A stretch of DNA of 64,000 nucleotides from Halomonas sp. BDJS001 (lineage in GTDB: Bacteria; Pseudomonadota; Gammaproteobacteria; Pseudomonadales; Halomonadaceae), in contig NZ_CP110535.1 in NCBI RefSeq assembly GCF_026104355.1, positions 2,976,001-3,040,000 of the forward strand, read 5' to 3'. Below, piece by piece: positions 7,355-16,076 of the stretch. The stretch's first letter is position 1, and the number at the start of each line of letters is the position of its first letter. Under the pieces are notes generated by a model. It made no database searches and was not told where the DNA came from. It worked only from the letters and a program-made list of their open reading frames with translations. The translations under genes and the position numbers were made by a program.

Positions 7355-8863
7355 TTAAATCATCCACAAATCCATAAACTTATGCACTGGCAACGCTTCA
7401 AGGGCTGTCTGCTGGCGACAGAGTTGAGTAATGGTTTGGCAACGGGTTGATGGAAAGCGGGACGCCAAATGGCGCTCAAACTTTTCAACCAGTAGCGGCA
7501 TCCCCGCCTCTCTTCGACGGCGATGGCCTATCGGGTACTCCACTGCGACTTGATCCGTCGCACTCCCATCGTTGAAAAATACCTGCACCGCATTGGCGAT
7601 AGAGCGCTTCTCCGGGTCGTGATAAGCCGCCGAATACTCGGCGTTTTCTTCTACCACCATCTTGGCTAGCAACTCATCGATCAGCGGATGGGCCGCATGA
7701 AAGCTATCCTCATAGTGCTCGGCGGTCAGCGCCCCAAAGATAAGCGGCACTGCGGTCATATATTGCAAGCAGTGGTCACGATCCGCCGGATTGGCTAACG
7801 TGCCGGTTTTGGAAATAATCCGAATCGCCGAATCGTGGGTGGTGAGTACGATCTTATCGATCTCGGCTAGTCGATCTTTCACCTGTGGATGCAGCGTCAC
7901 AGCGGCTTCGCAAGCGGTCTGGGCGTGAAACTCGGCGGGGAAGGAGATCTTAAACAGAATATTCTCCATCACGTAGCTGCCGAATTCGCGCTGGAAGCGA
8001 AGGCGGCGGTCAGCTTCCGGCTTCAGGCTCAAATCTTTGTTGGCATGGCTGAACAGCACATCGTAGAACCCCCACTGGGGCGCCGATAGTGCACTGGGAA
8101 TACCCATTTCACCGCGCAGGGCAATATCTGCCAAGCGCACCCCCCGTGAAGTGGCATCCCCAGCGGCCCAGCTTTTACGCGAACCAGCGTTGGGCGCATG
8201 GCGATAGGTGCGCAGACTCTGACCATCCACCCAGGCGTGAGAGAGCGCCGAGAGCAGTTGCTCCCGATTGGCGCCCATCAGCTTAGCGGCCACCGCGGTT
8301 GAGGCGACTTTAACCAGCACCACGTGATCAAGACCAACACGGTTGAAGCTATTCTCCAGCGCTAGCACGCCCTGAATCTCATGGGCCATGATCATGGCGT
8401 TGAGCACATCGCGCATCACCAGGGGTGCCTCGCCTTGAGCGACCCGCTGCTGAGAGAGATGGTCAGCAACAGCGAGTATCCCACCAAGATTATCGGAGGG
8501 GTGGCCCCACTCGGCGGCGAGCCAGGTGTCGTTATAATCCAACCAGCGGATAATACAGCCGATATCCCACGCCGCCTTGACCGGGTCAAGACGCAACGAG
8601 GTACCCGGCACCCGTGCACCAAAGGGTACGACCGTGCCCTCCACTATCGGCCCAAGATGCTTGGCACACTCTGGAAAACGCAGCGCCAGCAGCCCACACC
8701 CCAGCGTGTCCATCAAGCAGTAGCGGGCGGTTTCCAATGCCTCTTGAGACTCGACCTGATAATTGAGTACATAGTCGGCGATGGCCTGCAGCTCAGGGTC
8801 GTAATCGGGCCGCTCGTTGGCTTCGGATGTGGCGGAAGATTTTGCAGACGGTCTGGAAAACAT
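7355..8863 (-). CDS. prpD: 2-methylcitrate dehydratase PrpD
   Basis: PrpD (MmgE/PrpD family) dehydrates 2-methylcitrate, giving 2-methyl-cis-aconitate in propionate catabolism. The 502-residue length is typical. Recognisable stretches are [56 protein letters not shown] and [22 protein letters not shown] ribosome site precedes the ATG at 8863. It is the last gene of the prp operon, 69 bases after prpF. Because PrpD and AcnD act on the same substrate, an intact prpD matters for judging the frameshifted acnD upstream. Confidence 0.96.
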   Translation of the reverse strand: MFSRPSAKSSATSEANERPDYDPELQAIADYVLNYQVESQEALETARYCLMDTLGCGLLALRFPECAKHLGPIVEGTVVPFGARVPGTSLRLDPVKAAWDIGCIIRWLDYNDTWLAAEWGHPSDNLGGILAVADHLSQQRVAQGEAPLVMRDVLNAMIMAHEIQGVLALENSFNRVGLDHVVLVKVASTAVAAKLMGANREQLLSALSHAWVDGQSLRTYRHAPNAGSRKSWAAGDATSRGVRLADIALRGEMGIPSALSAPQWGFYDVLFSHANKDLSLKPEADRRLRFQREFGSYVMENILFKISFPAEFHAQTACEAAVTLHPQVKDRLAEIDKIVLTTHDSAIRIISKTGTLANPADRDHCLQYMTAVPLIFGALTAEHYEDSFHAAHPLIDELLAKMVVEENAEYSAAYHDPEKRSIANAVQVFFNDGSATDQVAVEYPIGHRRRREAGMPLLVEKFERHLASRFPSTRCQTITQLCRQQTALEALPVHKFMDLWMI

Positions 8864-8893
8864 AGCACGCTCTCCTGCGGTTGACTCACCTAC

Positions 8894-8923
8894 TCAGTAT
8901 GGCTCAAGTCAGTATGGCCCAAG
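8894..8923. repeat. Tandem 15-bp repeat between prpF and prpD
   Basis: TCAGTATGGCTCAAG (8894-8908) is followed directly by TCAGTATGGCCCAAG (8909-8923), with one mismatch. It occupies most of the untranslated spacer between prpF and prpD and has no known role. Confidence 0.7.
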
Positions 8924-8932
8924 CAATGCTTC

Positions 8933-10102
8933 CTAAAAGCTGTCATCAGGAATTCTCACAAATCCTTCCATCAACACCCGCGCGCTGCGGCTCATCACTG
9001 CCTGTTCGATATGCCAACGCCCTTCCACCAGGCTTGCTTCAGCGCCCACCCGCAGACTGCCAGAAGGATGCCCGAAGGTGACCTCGTTGCGCTTACCACC
9101 ACCGGCGGCCAGATTTACCAGTGTGCCTTCAATGGCCGCAGCCGCCGCAATGGCTACAGCGGCGGTGCCCATCATGGCGTGGTGCAATTTACCCATTGAG
9201 AGGGCACGCACCACCAAATCAATGTCAGCAGCCTTTACGCTTTTACCACTTGATGATAGATAGTCTGCGGGAGACCCTACAAAAGCGACTTTGGGCGTAT
9301 GCTGGCGGTTAGCGGCTTCGCTGATGTCACTGATCAGCCCCATAAGCACCGCGCCGTGGGCACGAATGGTTTCAAACATCTTAAGTGCTTTGCTGTCACC
9401 GTTGATGGCTTCCTGCAGCTCCGTGCCGGTATAGCCAATATCAGCGGCATTGATAAACACCGTGGGGATACCGGCATTAATCAGCGTTGCTTTCAATGTT
9501 CCTACGCCTGGAACATCAAGCTGGTCAATCAAGTTACCGGTAGGGAAAATTGCCCCCTCGCCGTCAGCGGGATCCATAAAGGCCACCGGAATCTCAGCGG
9601 CAGGAAAAGTCACGCCATCCAGCTCAAAATCGCCGGTTTCCTGCACTTCGCCATTGACGATTGGCACTCTTGAGACGATGGTCTTGTGTATATTCACCTG
9701 CCAAATGCGTACCTCGACCACCCCGTTTTCAGGAACACGTGTAGGGTCAACAAGACCATTGCTAATCGCGAAAGGGCCGACCGCCGCAGAGAGGTTGCCG
9801 CAGTTACCACTCCAATCCACGAAGGGCTTGTCGATGGAGACCTGGCCAAAGAGGTAATCCACATCGTGTTCCGATGATGCGCTTTTCGACAGAATCACCG
9901 CTTTACTGGTACTGGAGGTCGCGCCCCCCATACCATCTATCTGCTTTTCGTATGGGTCGGGGCTGCCTATAACCCGCAGCAGCAGCTGATCTCGTGCAAC
10001 GCCTGGCTGCTGGGCGGCTTCGGGTAGGTCGCTAAGGTTAAAAAACACTCCCTTACTGGTACCGCCACGCATATAGGTGGCGGGAATTTTAATCTGAGGC
10101 AT
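8933..10102 (-). CDS. prpF: 2-methylaconitate cis-trans isomerase PrpF
   Basis: PrpF works with AcnD. AcnD yields the trans isomer of 2-methylaconitate, and PrpF converts it to the cis isomer, bypassing PrpD. The protein is 389 residues and starts with the family's PATYMRGGTSKGVFF. It carries DGMGGATSSTSKAVI in the first half and GKLHHAMMGTAAVAIAAAA in the second, as expected for the diaminopimelate-epimerase-like double fold. GGAG lies about eight bases before the ATG at 10102. Only 14 bases separate it from acnD, so the two are co-transcribed. Confidence 0.95.
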   Translation of the reverse strand: MPQIKIPATYMRGGTSKGVFFNLSDLPEAAQQPGVARDQLLLRVIGSPDPYEKQIDGMGGATSSTSKAVILSKSASSEHDVDYLFGQVSIDKPFVDWSGNCGNLSAAVGPFAISNGLVDPTRVPENGVVEVRIWQVNIHKTIVSRVPIVNGEVQETGDFELDGVTFPAAEIPVAFMDPADGEGAIFPTGNLIDQLDVPGVGTLKATLINAGIPTVFINAADIGYTGTELQEAINGDSKALKMFETIRAHGAVLMGLISDISEAANRQHTPKVAFVGSPADYLSSSGKSVKAADIDLVVRALSMGKLHHAMMGTAAVAIAAAAAIEGTLVNLAAGGGKRNEVTFGHPSGSLRVGAEASLVEGRWHIEQAVMSRSARVLMEGFVRIPDDSF

Positions 10103-10116
10103 GAACTCATCTCCGT

Positions 10117-12725
10117 TTACGCAGCGGTGGACTCAAGAAAGTCCTGGGCAAAGCGCTGCAGCACACCACCAGCGGTGTAAATCGACACTTCCTCAGCGGT
10201 ATCCAAACGGCATTTTACCGCTACACGCTCACTGTCACCGCTTTGACGATGGATCACCAGGGTGAGCATCGCCCTCGGTGCAACAGCGCCTTCCACGTCG
10301 TAGGTTTCGGTGCCATCCAAGCCCAGGGTTATGCGTGTGGTGCCGGGTTCAAACTCCAGCGGCATCACCCCCATTCCGATCAGGTTGGTGCGGTGAATAC
10401 GTTCGAAACCTTCCGCGGCAATTGCCTCTACGCCTGCCAGAGCGACACCTTTGGCCGCCCAGTCCCGGGAAGAGCCCTGGCCGTAATCGGCACCGGCAAT
10501 AATGATCAACGGCTGCTTACGTGCCATATAGGTTTCGATCGCCTCCCACATGCGGGTCACTTCGCCCTCTGGCTCTACCCGCGCCAGCGAGCCTTGTTTC
10601 ACCTTGCCGTCAGCGTCGCGCACCATCTCGTTGAACAGTTTGGGATTGGCAAAGGTCGCCCGCTGGGCGGTGAGGTGGTCGCCCCGGTGGGTGGCGTAGG
10701 AGTTAAAGTCCTCCTCCGGCACGCCCATTTTGGCCAGGTACTCCCCCGCCGCGCTGTTCAACTGAATCGCATTGGAGGGCGAGAGGTGATCGGTGGTGAT
10801 ATTATCCGGCAGTATCGCCAGCGGTCGCATACCTTTAAGGGTGCGCTCCTTGGCCATATTGCCCTCCCAGTAGGGCGGACGGCGGATATAGGTACTTTGC
10901 GGCCGCCATTGATACAGCGGGCTCACTTGGGTGCGGGCACTCTTATCCAGGTCGAACATGGGAATATAGGTCTGGCGAAACTGCTCCGGCTTCACCGACG
11001 CTTTAACAATGGCGTCGATCTCCTCATCCGCTGGCCAGATATCCTTCAAGGTAACGGGATTGCCCGCTTGATCGATACCCAGGATATCTTTTTCAATATC
11101 AAAGCGAATGGTACCCGCAATGGCGTAGGCGACCACCAGCGGGGGTGACGCCAGAAAAGCCTGTTGGGCATGGGGGTGAATGCGCCCATCGAAGTTGCGG
11201 TTGCCAGAAAGCACGGCGGTCGCATAGAGATCACGCTCAATAATCTCCTGCTGGATTTTTGGATCCAGCGCCCCGGACATGCCGTTGCAGGTGGTACAGG
11301 CGTAGGCCACCACCCCGAAGCCGAGGTTTTCCAGCTCGCTCATCAAACCCGCTTCTTCCAAATACATCTTGACGGTTTTCGAGCCCGGCGCCAGCGACGA
11401 CTTCACCCAGGGCTTGCGCAGCAGGCCCAGCCGGTTGGCGTTGCGAGCAATCAGCCCGGCCGCCACCATATTGCGCGGGTTAGAAGTATTGGTGCAACTG
11501 GTAATGGCGGCGATGATCACCGCGCCATCGGGCATTTTGCCCGCTTTTTCCTCCGCCTGTGCTGCTTCAAGCCCCACGGCGATGCCGCGCTGGGCAAGCT
11601 CTGAAGTAGGCAAATGGGCGTGGGGGTTGGAGGGCCCCGCCAAGGTGCGAGTCACCGATGAGAGATCAAAGGTCAGCACCCGCTCGTACTCAACCTCGGT
11701 GAGACTGTCCGCCCAGAGGCCCGTCTGCTTGGCATAGGTCTCTACCAGTGCGACCTGATCGTCCTCGCGGCCGGTAAGCTTCAAGTAATCGATGGTTTGG
11801 CCGTCGATGTAGAACATCGCCGCCGTGGCACCGTACTCAGGGGTCATATTGGAGATCGTGGCGCGGTCGCCAACGGTCAGCGCATTGGCGCCTTCGCCGT
11901 AAAATTCCAGATAAGCACCGACTACCCGCTCTTTACGCAGGAATTCGGTGATCGCCAGCACCATATCAGTGCCGGTTATACCGGGCTGCAGTTTGCCAGT
12001 TAGCTCTACGCCAACGATATCCGGCAGGCGCATCATCGAGGCACGCCCCAGCATCACGCTTTCGGCTTCAAGCCCACCCACGCCCACGGAGATAACGCCC
12101 AGGGCATCCACCATAGGGGTATGGCTATCGGTGCCTACACAGGTATCCGGGTAGGCAATGCCATCGCGGTTCTGCACCACCGGCGACATCTTCTCAAGGT
12201 TAATCTGGTGCATGATGCCGTTGCCGGGGGGGATCACATCGACGTTCTCAAAGGCCGTCTTCGTCCAGTTGATAAAGTGGAAACGGTCATCGTTGCGGCG
12301 ATCTTCAATGGCGCGGTTTTTTCAAAGGCGCCCTCTTCTGAGCCTGCGTGTTCCACGGCCAGCGAGTGATCGACAATCAGTTGGGTCGGCACTACGGGGT
12401 TGACCTTGGCAGGGTTGCCGCCCTTCTCAGCAATGGCGTCACGCAGCCCGGCAAGATCGACCAGCGCAGTTTGGCCCAGGATGTCATGGCACACCACTCG
12501 CGCCGGGTACCAGGGGAAATCCAGATCGCTTCTGCGCTCAATCAGTTGTTTCAAGGCATCGGTGAGCAGCTCAGGATCACAGCGGCGCACCAACTGTTCC
12601 GCCAGCACGCGAGAGGTGTAAGGCAGTTGCGCGTAGGCACCGGGCTGGATATCTTCCACTGCCGCGCGAGCATCAAAAAACTCCAGCTCAGTGCCAGGCA
12701 GTGGTTTACGGTATTGGGTATTCAT
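10117..12725 (-). pseudogene. acnD: 2-methylisocitrate dehydratase AcnD, frameshifted
   Basis: AcnD is an aconitase-family Fe-S enzyme that dehydrates 2-methylcitrate. The N-terminal part (to about 12237) and the C-terminal 700 residues lie in different frames. The break is at an A-run on the coding strand (T-run at 12317-12322): the sequence reads GAA AAA ACC, while one more A would give FEKNRAIEDRRNDDRFHF and join the halves exactly. With one base restored the gene is 870 codons from the ATG at 12725, the normal AcnD length. Cluster ligands are intact (SCTNTSNPRN and ACTTCNG). There is no other damage, so this is a recent mutation, a sequencing error, or a site rescued by slippage. The gene lies between prpC and prpF. 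A GTG at 12740 is an alternative start. Confidence 0.88.
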
Positions 12726-12752
12726 AGCAGGCATACTCACAAGAAGGGGCTG

Positions 12753-12780
12753 AAAAAGGCCCGGTGATCAAGCACCGGGC
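12753..12780 (-). terminator. Terminator-like hairpin between prpC and acnD
   Basis: Read on the minus strand, GCCCGGTG and CACCGGGC (12773-12780 and 12759-12766) form an 8-bp GC stem around a 6-base loop, followed by CCTTTTT. This is a textbook intrinsic terminator placed inside the operon, just after prpC. It could lower expression of acnD-prpF-prpD relative to prpB-prpC. Confidence 0.6.
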
Positions 12781-12790
12781 AGCACGCGGG

Positions 12791-13918
12791 TCAGTCTCGC
12801 GCTTCTATCGGCACCCACTCGCTCTTCTCGGGGCCAGTGTAATCGGCGCTGGGGCGAATAATGCGGTTGTTGGCGCGCTGCTCAAACACATGGGCCGCCC
12901 AGCCAGTCAGCCGTGACATCACAAAAATCGGCGTGAATAGCTTGGTGGGAATATCCATAAAGTGATACGCGCTGGCATGGAAGAAGTCGGCGTTACAGAA
13001 CAGCTTCTTCTCGCGCCACATGACTTCCTCAACCCGCTCAGAAACTGGGTAGAGCACTTTATCGCCTACGTCATCAGAGAGCTTCTTGGACCAGTGCTTG
13101 ATAATCGCGTTGCGCGGGTCGGACTCGCGATAGATCGCATGGCCGAAGCCCATGATCTTATCCTTGCGCTCCAGCATCCCCATGATCTTGCTTTCTGCTT
13201 CTTCCGGCGACTGCCAGTTTTCGATCATCGCCATGGCGGCCTCGTTAGCACCACCGTGCAGTGGCCCGCGCAGCGAGCCAATGGCACCGGTTATGCAGGA
13301 GTGCATATCGGAAAGCGTTGAGGCGCAAACCCTGGCGGTAAAAGTAGAGGCGTTAAACTCATGCTCGGCGTAGAGAATCAGCGATACGTTCATTACCCGC
13401 GCATGCAGCTCTGAGGCGGGCTCACCGCGCAGCATATTAAGGAAATGGCCGCCTACCGAGTCGTCATCGGTCTCGGTATCAATGCGCACGCCGTCGTGGG
13501 TGAAGCGGTACCAATAGCAGATAATTGAGGGCAGCACCGCCAGCAGCCGGTCGGCAACATCCTGCTGCTGGTCGAAATTCTCCTCGGTTTCCAGATTACC
13601 CAGCATCGAGGTGCCGGTGCGCATCACATCCATGGGGTGGGCATCTTTAGGAATCTGCTCGAGCACTGTTTTCAGCGCATCAGGCAGGCCACGCAGGCTT
13701 TTCAGCTTGGCGATGTAGTGATCCAGTTCAGCTTGATTGGGCAGCTTACCTTTTAACAGCAGGTAAGCCACTTCTTCAAACTTGGCTTTTTCAGCCAGCT
13801 CTTTGATATCAAAGCCACGGTAGGTCAGGCCTGAGCCGGTTTTGCCTACCGTGCACAACGCGGTGGAACCGGCGCTCTGGCCACGCAGTCCTGCACCTGT
13901 CACGGGTTTATCTGCCAT
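12791..13918 (-). CDS. prpC: 2-methylcitrate synthase PrpC
   Basis: PrpC condenses propionyl-CoA with oxaloacetate to give 2-methylcitrate. The protein is 375 residues, the short citrate-synthase form. Catalytic motifs are visible: GPLHGGANEAAM (first catalytic His), GFGHAIYRESDPR (second His) and CNADFFHASAYHFM (Asp). The N-terminal TALCTVGKTGSGLTYRGFDI is typical of methylcitrate rather than citrate synthases. An AGGAG precedes the ATG at 13918. It is separated from prpB by a 190-base spacer containing a palindromic repeat element. Confidence 0.96.
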   Translation of the reverse strand: MADKPVTGAGLRGQSAGSTALCTVGKTGSGLTYRGFDIKELAEKAKFEEVAYLLLKGKLPNQAELDHYIAKLKSLRGLPDALKTVLEQIPKDAHPMDVMRTGTSMLGNLETEENFDQQQDVADRLLAVLPSIICYWYRFTHDGVRIDTETDDDSVGGHFLNMLRGEPASELHARVMNVSLILYAEHEFNASTFTARVCASTLSDMHSCITGAIGSLRGPLHGGANEAAMAMIENWQSPEEAESKIMGMLERKDKIMGFGHAIYRESDPRNAIIKHWSKKLSDDVGDKVLYPVSERVEEVMWREKKLFCNADFFHASAYHFMDIPTKLFTPIFVMSRLTGWAAHVFEQRANNRIIRPSADYTGPEKSEWVPIEARD

Positions 13919-13999
13919 GGTGTGTCTCCTATTACTGCTTTTATTTTAACTATCGTGTTCTGAATAATTTCGCTTATTAAGCTTTCGGTAAAGCCGGTT

Positions 14000-14103
14000 T
14001 GGTGAGAGGGCAGGTTGGAGCGAGGGTCTTTCGGCCAGGGATGGCGAAAGTAGCGCCCAGGGATGGGTTTACACCGCCCTCGCGGAAACCTGCCCTCTCA
14101 CCA
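14000..14103. repeat. Palindromic intergenic repeat element between prpB and prpC
   Basis: TGGTGAGAGGGCAGGTT (14000-14016) is the exact reverse complement of AACCTGCCCTCTCACCA (14087-14103), a 17-bp inverted repeat. The enclosed part holds CCAGGGATGG twice (14035-14044 and 14057-14066). The layout of inverted ends and an internal repeated core, sitting in an untranslated spacer, is that of a dispersed REP/MITE-like intergenic element. It splits prpC from prpB and would fold strongly in the mRNA. Other copies in the genome cannot be checked here. Confidence 0.7.
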
Positions 14104-14109
14104 GTTGTC

Positions 14110-15000
14110 TTACTGGTCATCACCTTTCTCGGCAAACAAAGCATCCAGCTTCTGCTCAAAATCGTGGTAGTTCAGGAAGTCGTAGAGTTCGTCGCGGGTT
14201 TGCATCAGCGGCACGACCTCTTTTTGGTGACCGTTGTCGAGAATGCTTTGGTAGACCTGTAACGCCGCGGCGTTCATGGCGCGGAACGCAGAGAGCGGGT
14301 AGAGCACCATGCGGCAGCCAACGTTGCCAAGCTCCTGCTGGGTGAATAGAGGCGTTGCGCCAAATTCGGTGATATTGGCTAGAATCGGCGCATTGACCCG
14401 TTGGCAGAAAGCCTTGTAATCATCCAGGGTGTGCACCGCTTCGGCAAAGATGGCATCCGCCCCCGCTTCCACACAGGCATTGGCGCGTTCAATGGCGGCG
14501 TCAAGGCCCTCTTTTTGGAACGCATCGGTGCGGGCAATGAGATAGAAGTCGGGGTCGATCTTGGCATCGGCGGCGGCTTTGATACGGTCGACCATCTCCT
14601 GCTGGGAAACAATCGCTTTATTCGGGCGGTGTCCACAACGCTTTTGCGCCACCTGGTCTTCCATATGCACCGCGGCGACACCAGCGCGCTGCATCTCTTT
14701 CACAGTGCGAGCGATATTGAAGGCGCCGCCCCAGCCGGTATCGATATCCACCAGCAAAGGTAGCTCGGTGGCGCCGCAGATACGGTGGGCATCCTCCACC
14801 ACATCATTCATGGTCGTCATGCCCAGATCCGGCAAGCCGAACGAGGCGTTGGCCACACCGCCGCCGGAGAGATAAATCGCTTGATGGCCCACTTTATCGG
14901 CCATCAGCGCGGTATAAGCATTGATGGTGCCTAAGATCGGCAGCGGGCGATTAGCGTCGAGGGCAGCCCGAAAGCGGGCGCCTGGCGTCATCTGGGACAT
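14110..15000 (-). CDS. prpB: Methylisocitrate lyase PrpB
   Basis: PrpB cleaves 2-methylisocitrate to pyruvate and succinate, the final step of the pathway. The protein is 296 residues. The isocitrate-lyase-family signature KRCGH is present within [14 protein letters not shown]. The metal- and substrate-binding [20 protein letters not shown] and the family stretch [18 protein letters not shown] are also present. A GGAG ribosome site lies before the ATG at 15000. It follows the regulator gene by 57 bases. Confidence 0.97.
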   Translation of the reverse strand: MSQMTPGARFRAALDANRPLPILGTINAYTALMADKVGHQAIYLSGGGVANASFGLPDLGMTTMNDVVEDAHRICGATELPLLVDIDTGWGGAFNIARTVKEMQRAGVAAVHMEDQVAQKRCGHRPNKAIVSQQEMVDRIKAAADAKIDPDFYLIARTDAFQKEGLDAAIERANACVEAGADAIFAEAVHTLDDYKAFCQRVNAPILANITEFGATPLFTQQELGNVGCRMVLYPLSAFRAMNAAALQVYQSILDNGHQKEVVPLMQTRDELYDFLNYHDFEQKLDALFAEKGDDQ

Positions 15001-15057
15001 GGGGCGTTTCTCCTATTGCTAATTTTTAGTTATGTCATAGCTTTATTTAGTGATGTT

Positions 15058-15816
15058 TTAACCTTGCGGTTTAGCTGCTGATTGCTCCAGGGCTGCGGCA
15101 TAGCGATCTGCCACATTGGCGCGGGAGGCACTAACATGGCGGCGCATCAGCAGCTCGGCCAACTCTGCATCGCCCGCTTCAATGGCATCCACAATGCGAT
15201 GGTGCTCCACAAAAGCGCGTTGGGGCCGGGTGCCGCTGGCGCTAAACTGGGTGCGATAAAGGCGCACAAGGTAGTAGAGATCATCGCAGAGCAGGTTCAT
15301 TAGCATCTTGTTATGGCTGCCCTGAACGATACAGTAGTGAAAATCGAGGTCACCTTCGCGCTGGTAGTAGGCTTCGCCACGCTTGAGATCGGCCTGGCCC
15401 TCGTGCAGCGCCAGCACATCCCGCAAGCCCTGAACCTCTGCCGGTGTCATATGCTCAGCTGCCAGCCGCGCCGCCATGCTTTCAAGGGCTTCGCGCAGAT
15501 CAAACAGCTCTAGAAGTTCTTTCATCGAGAGCTTAACTACTCGTGCGCCCACATGGGGAACGCGCTCAATGAGTCGATGTGCCTCCAGACGCCGCATCGC
15601 CTCGCGCAGCGGCCCACGGGAAATGCCGTAGGTTTTTGATAACCCGGGCTCGGTGATCTTACTGCCAGGAGCTAGCTCGCCCCGTACGATGGCATCCTGC
15701 AACTGATGAAACACCCGCTCGGCGAGGGTACGCACTTCAGGCGTCGTGGATTCAGACGAACTTTCTTCGGACGAACTTGCAGTGGTGCTTAGTGAAGGAG
15801 TAGCAAGAGAAGCCAT
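15058..15816 (-). CDS. prpR: GntR-family (FCD) transcriptional regulator of the prp operon
   Basis: A 252-residue regulator with an N-terminal winged helix (VFHQLQDAIVRGELAPGSKITEPGLS, residues about 34-100) and a helical FCD ligand domain (LFDLREALESMAARLAAEHM, then VEHHRIVDAIEAGDAELAEL). The first 25 residues are Ser/Thr-rich. Position at the head of the prp genes, as in pseudomonads, makes it the likely propionate-pathway repressor. The symbol prpR is by context, and this is not the sigma54-type PrpR of enterics. The ATG at 15816 is chosen because a perfect palindrome lies just upstream; a longer reading from 15864 would run through that operator and the promoter. Confidence 0.85.
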   Translation of the reverse strand: MASLATPSLSTTASSSEESSSESTTPEVRTLAERVFHQLQDAIVRGELAPGSKITEPGLSKTYGISRGPLREAMRRLEAHRLIERVPHVGARVVKLSMKELLELFDLREALESMAARLAAEHMTPAEVQGLRDVLALHEGQADLKRGEAYYQREGDLDFHYCIVQGSHNKMLMNLLCDDLYYLVRLYRTQFSASGTRPQRAFVEHHRIVDAIEAGDAELAELLMRRHVSASRANVADRYAAALEQSAAKPQG

Positions 15817-15821
15817 AATTG

Positions 15822-15833
15822 ATTGTCGACAAT
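15822..15833. promoter_or_regulatory. Operator for the GntR regulator
   Basis: ATTGTCGACAAT is a perfect 12-bp palindrome six bases before the regulator's start codon. It has the TTGT-N2-ACAA form common for FCD-type GntR repressors. It lies just downstream of the proposed promoter, so binding would block initiation and autoregulate the operon. Confidence 0.65.
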
Positions 15834-15847
15834 TGAAAAGTAAATAA

Positions 15848-15876
15848 ACTCTAGCGCGTGTCAATTAAACCGTCAA
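15848..15876 (-). promoter_or_regulatory. Candidate promoter of the prp operon
   Basis: On the minus strand TTGACG (15876-15871) and TAGAGT (15853-15848) are spaced by 17 bases. The predicted start site falls next to the palindromic operator at 15822-15833. A second TTGACA nearby lacks a well-spaced -10. Confidence 0.45.
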
Positions 15877-15937
15877 CCAGCCTTGTTTACCGATTTTATA
15901 CGCCTTTCGTTGTATTAGCAGGCGCAACAAAATCCAT

Positions 15938-15949
15938 CTTGTCAACAAT
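15938..15949. promoter_or_regulatory. Second, imperfect GntR operator
   Basis: CTTGTCAACAAT resembles the perfect operator 116 bases away, differing at two positions, and keeps the TTGTCnACAA core. It could form a loop with the first site or control the divergent side. Confidence 0.4.
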
Positions 15950-16076
15950 CAAGCCCTTTTTTTACTCAACGCTGCGGATAATTCTCTGCGTGAGAAAGGC
16001 GTCGAAGCGCTGCGCTGGTGTGATTGTCTACGCGCCTCTAAAATGACCCGCCCTTTACTGGCTAGGCGTTTGCTTA

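Noticed and set aside
12308..12330. Programmed ribosomal frameshift in acnD
   Set aside because: A -1 slip on AAA would restore the protein, but the heptamer in the reading frame is A-AAA-ACC, not a classic slippery site, and AcnD is normally made without frameshifting. Mutation or sequencing error is simpler.
7889..12767. Many long plus-strand open frames opposite the prp genes (for example 10243-11148)
   Set aside because: They are shadows of prpD, prpF, acnD and prpC. Their peptides are His/Arg/Pro-rich with no family match, as expected from antisense of GC-rich coding DNA.
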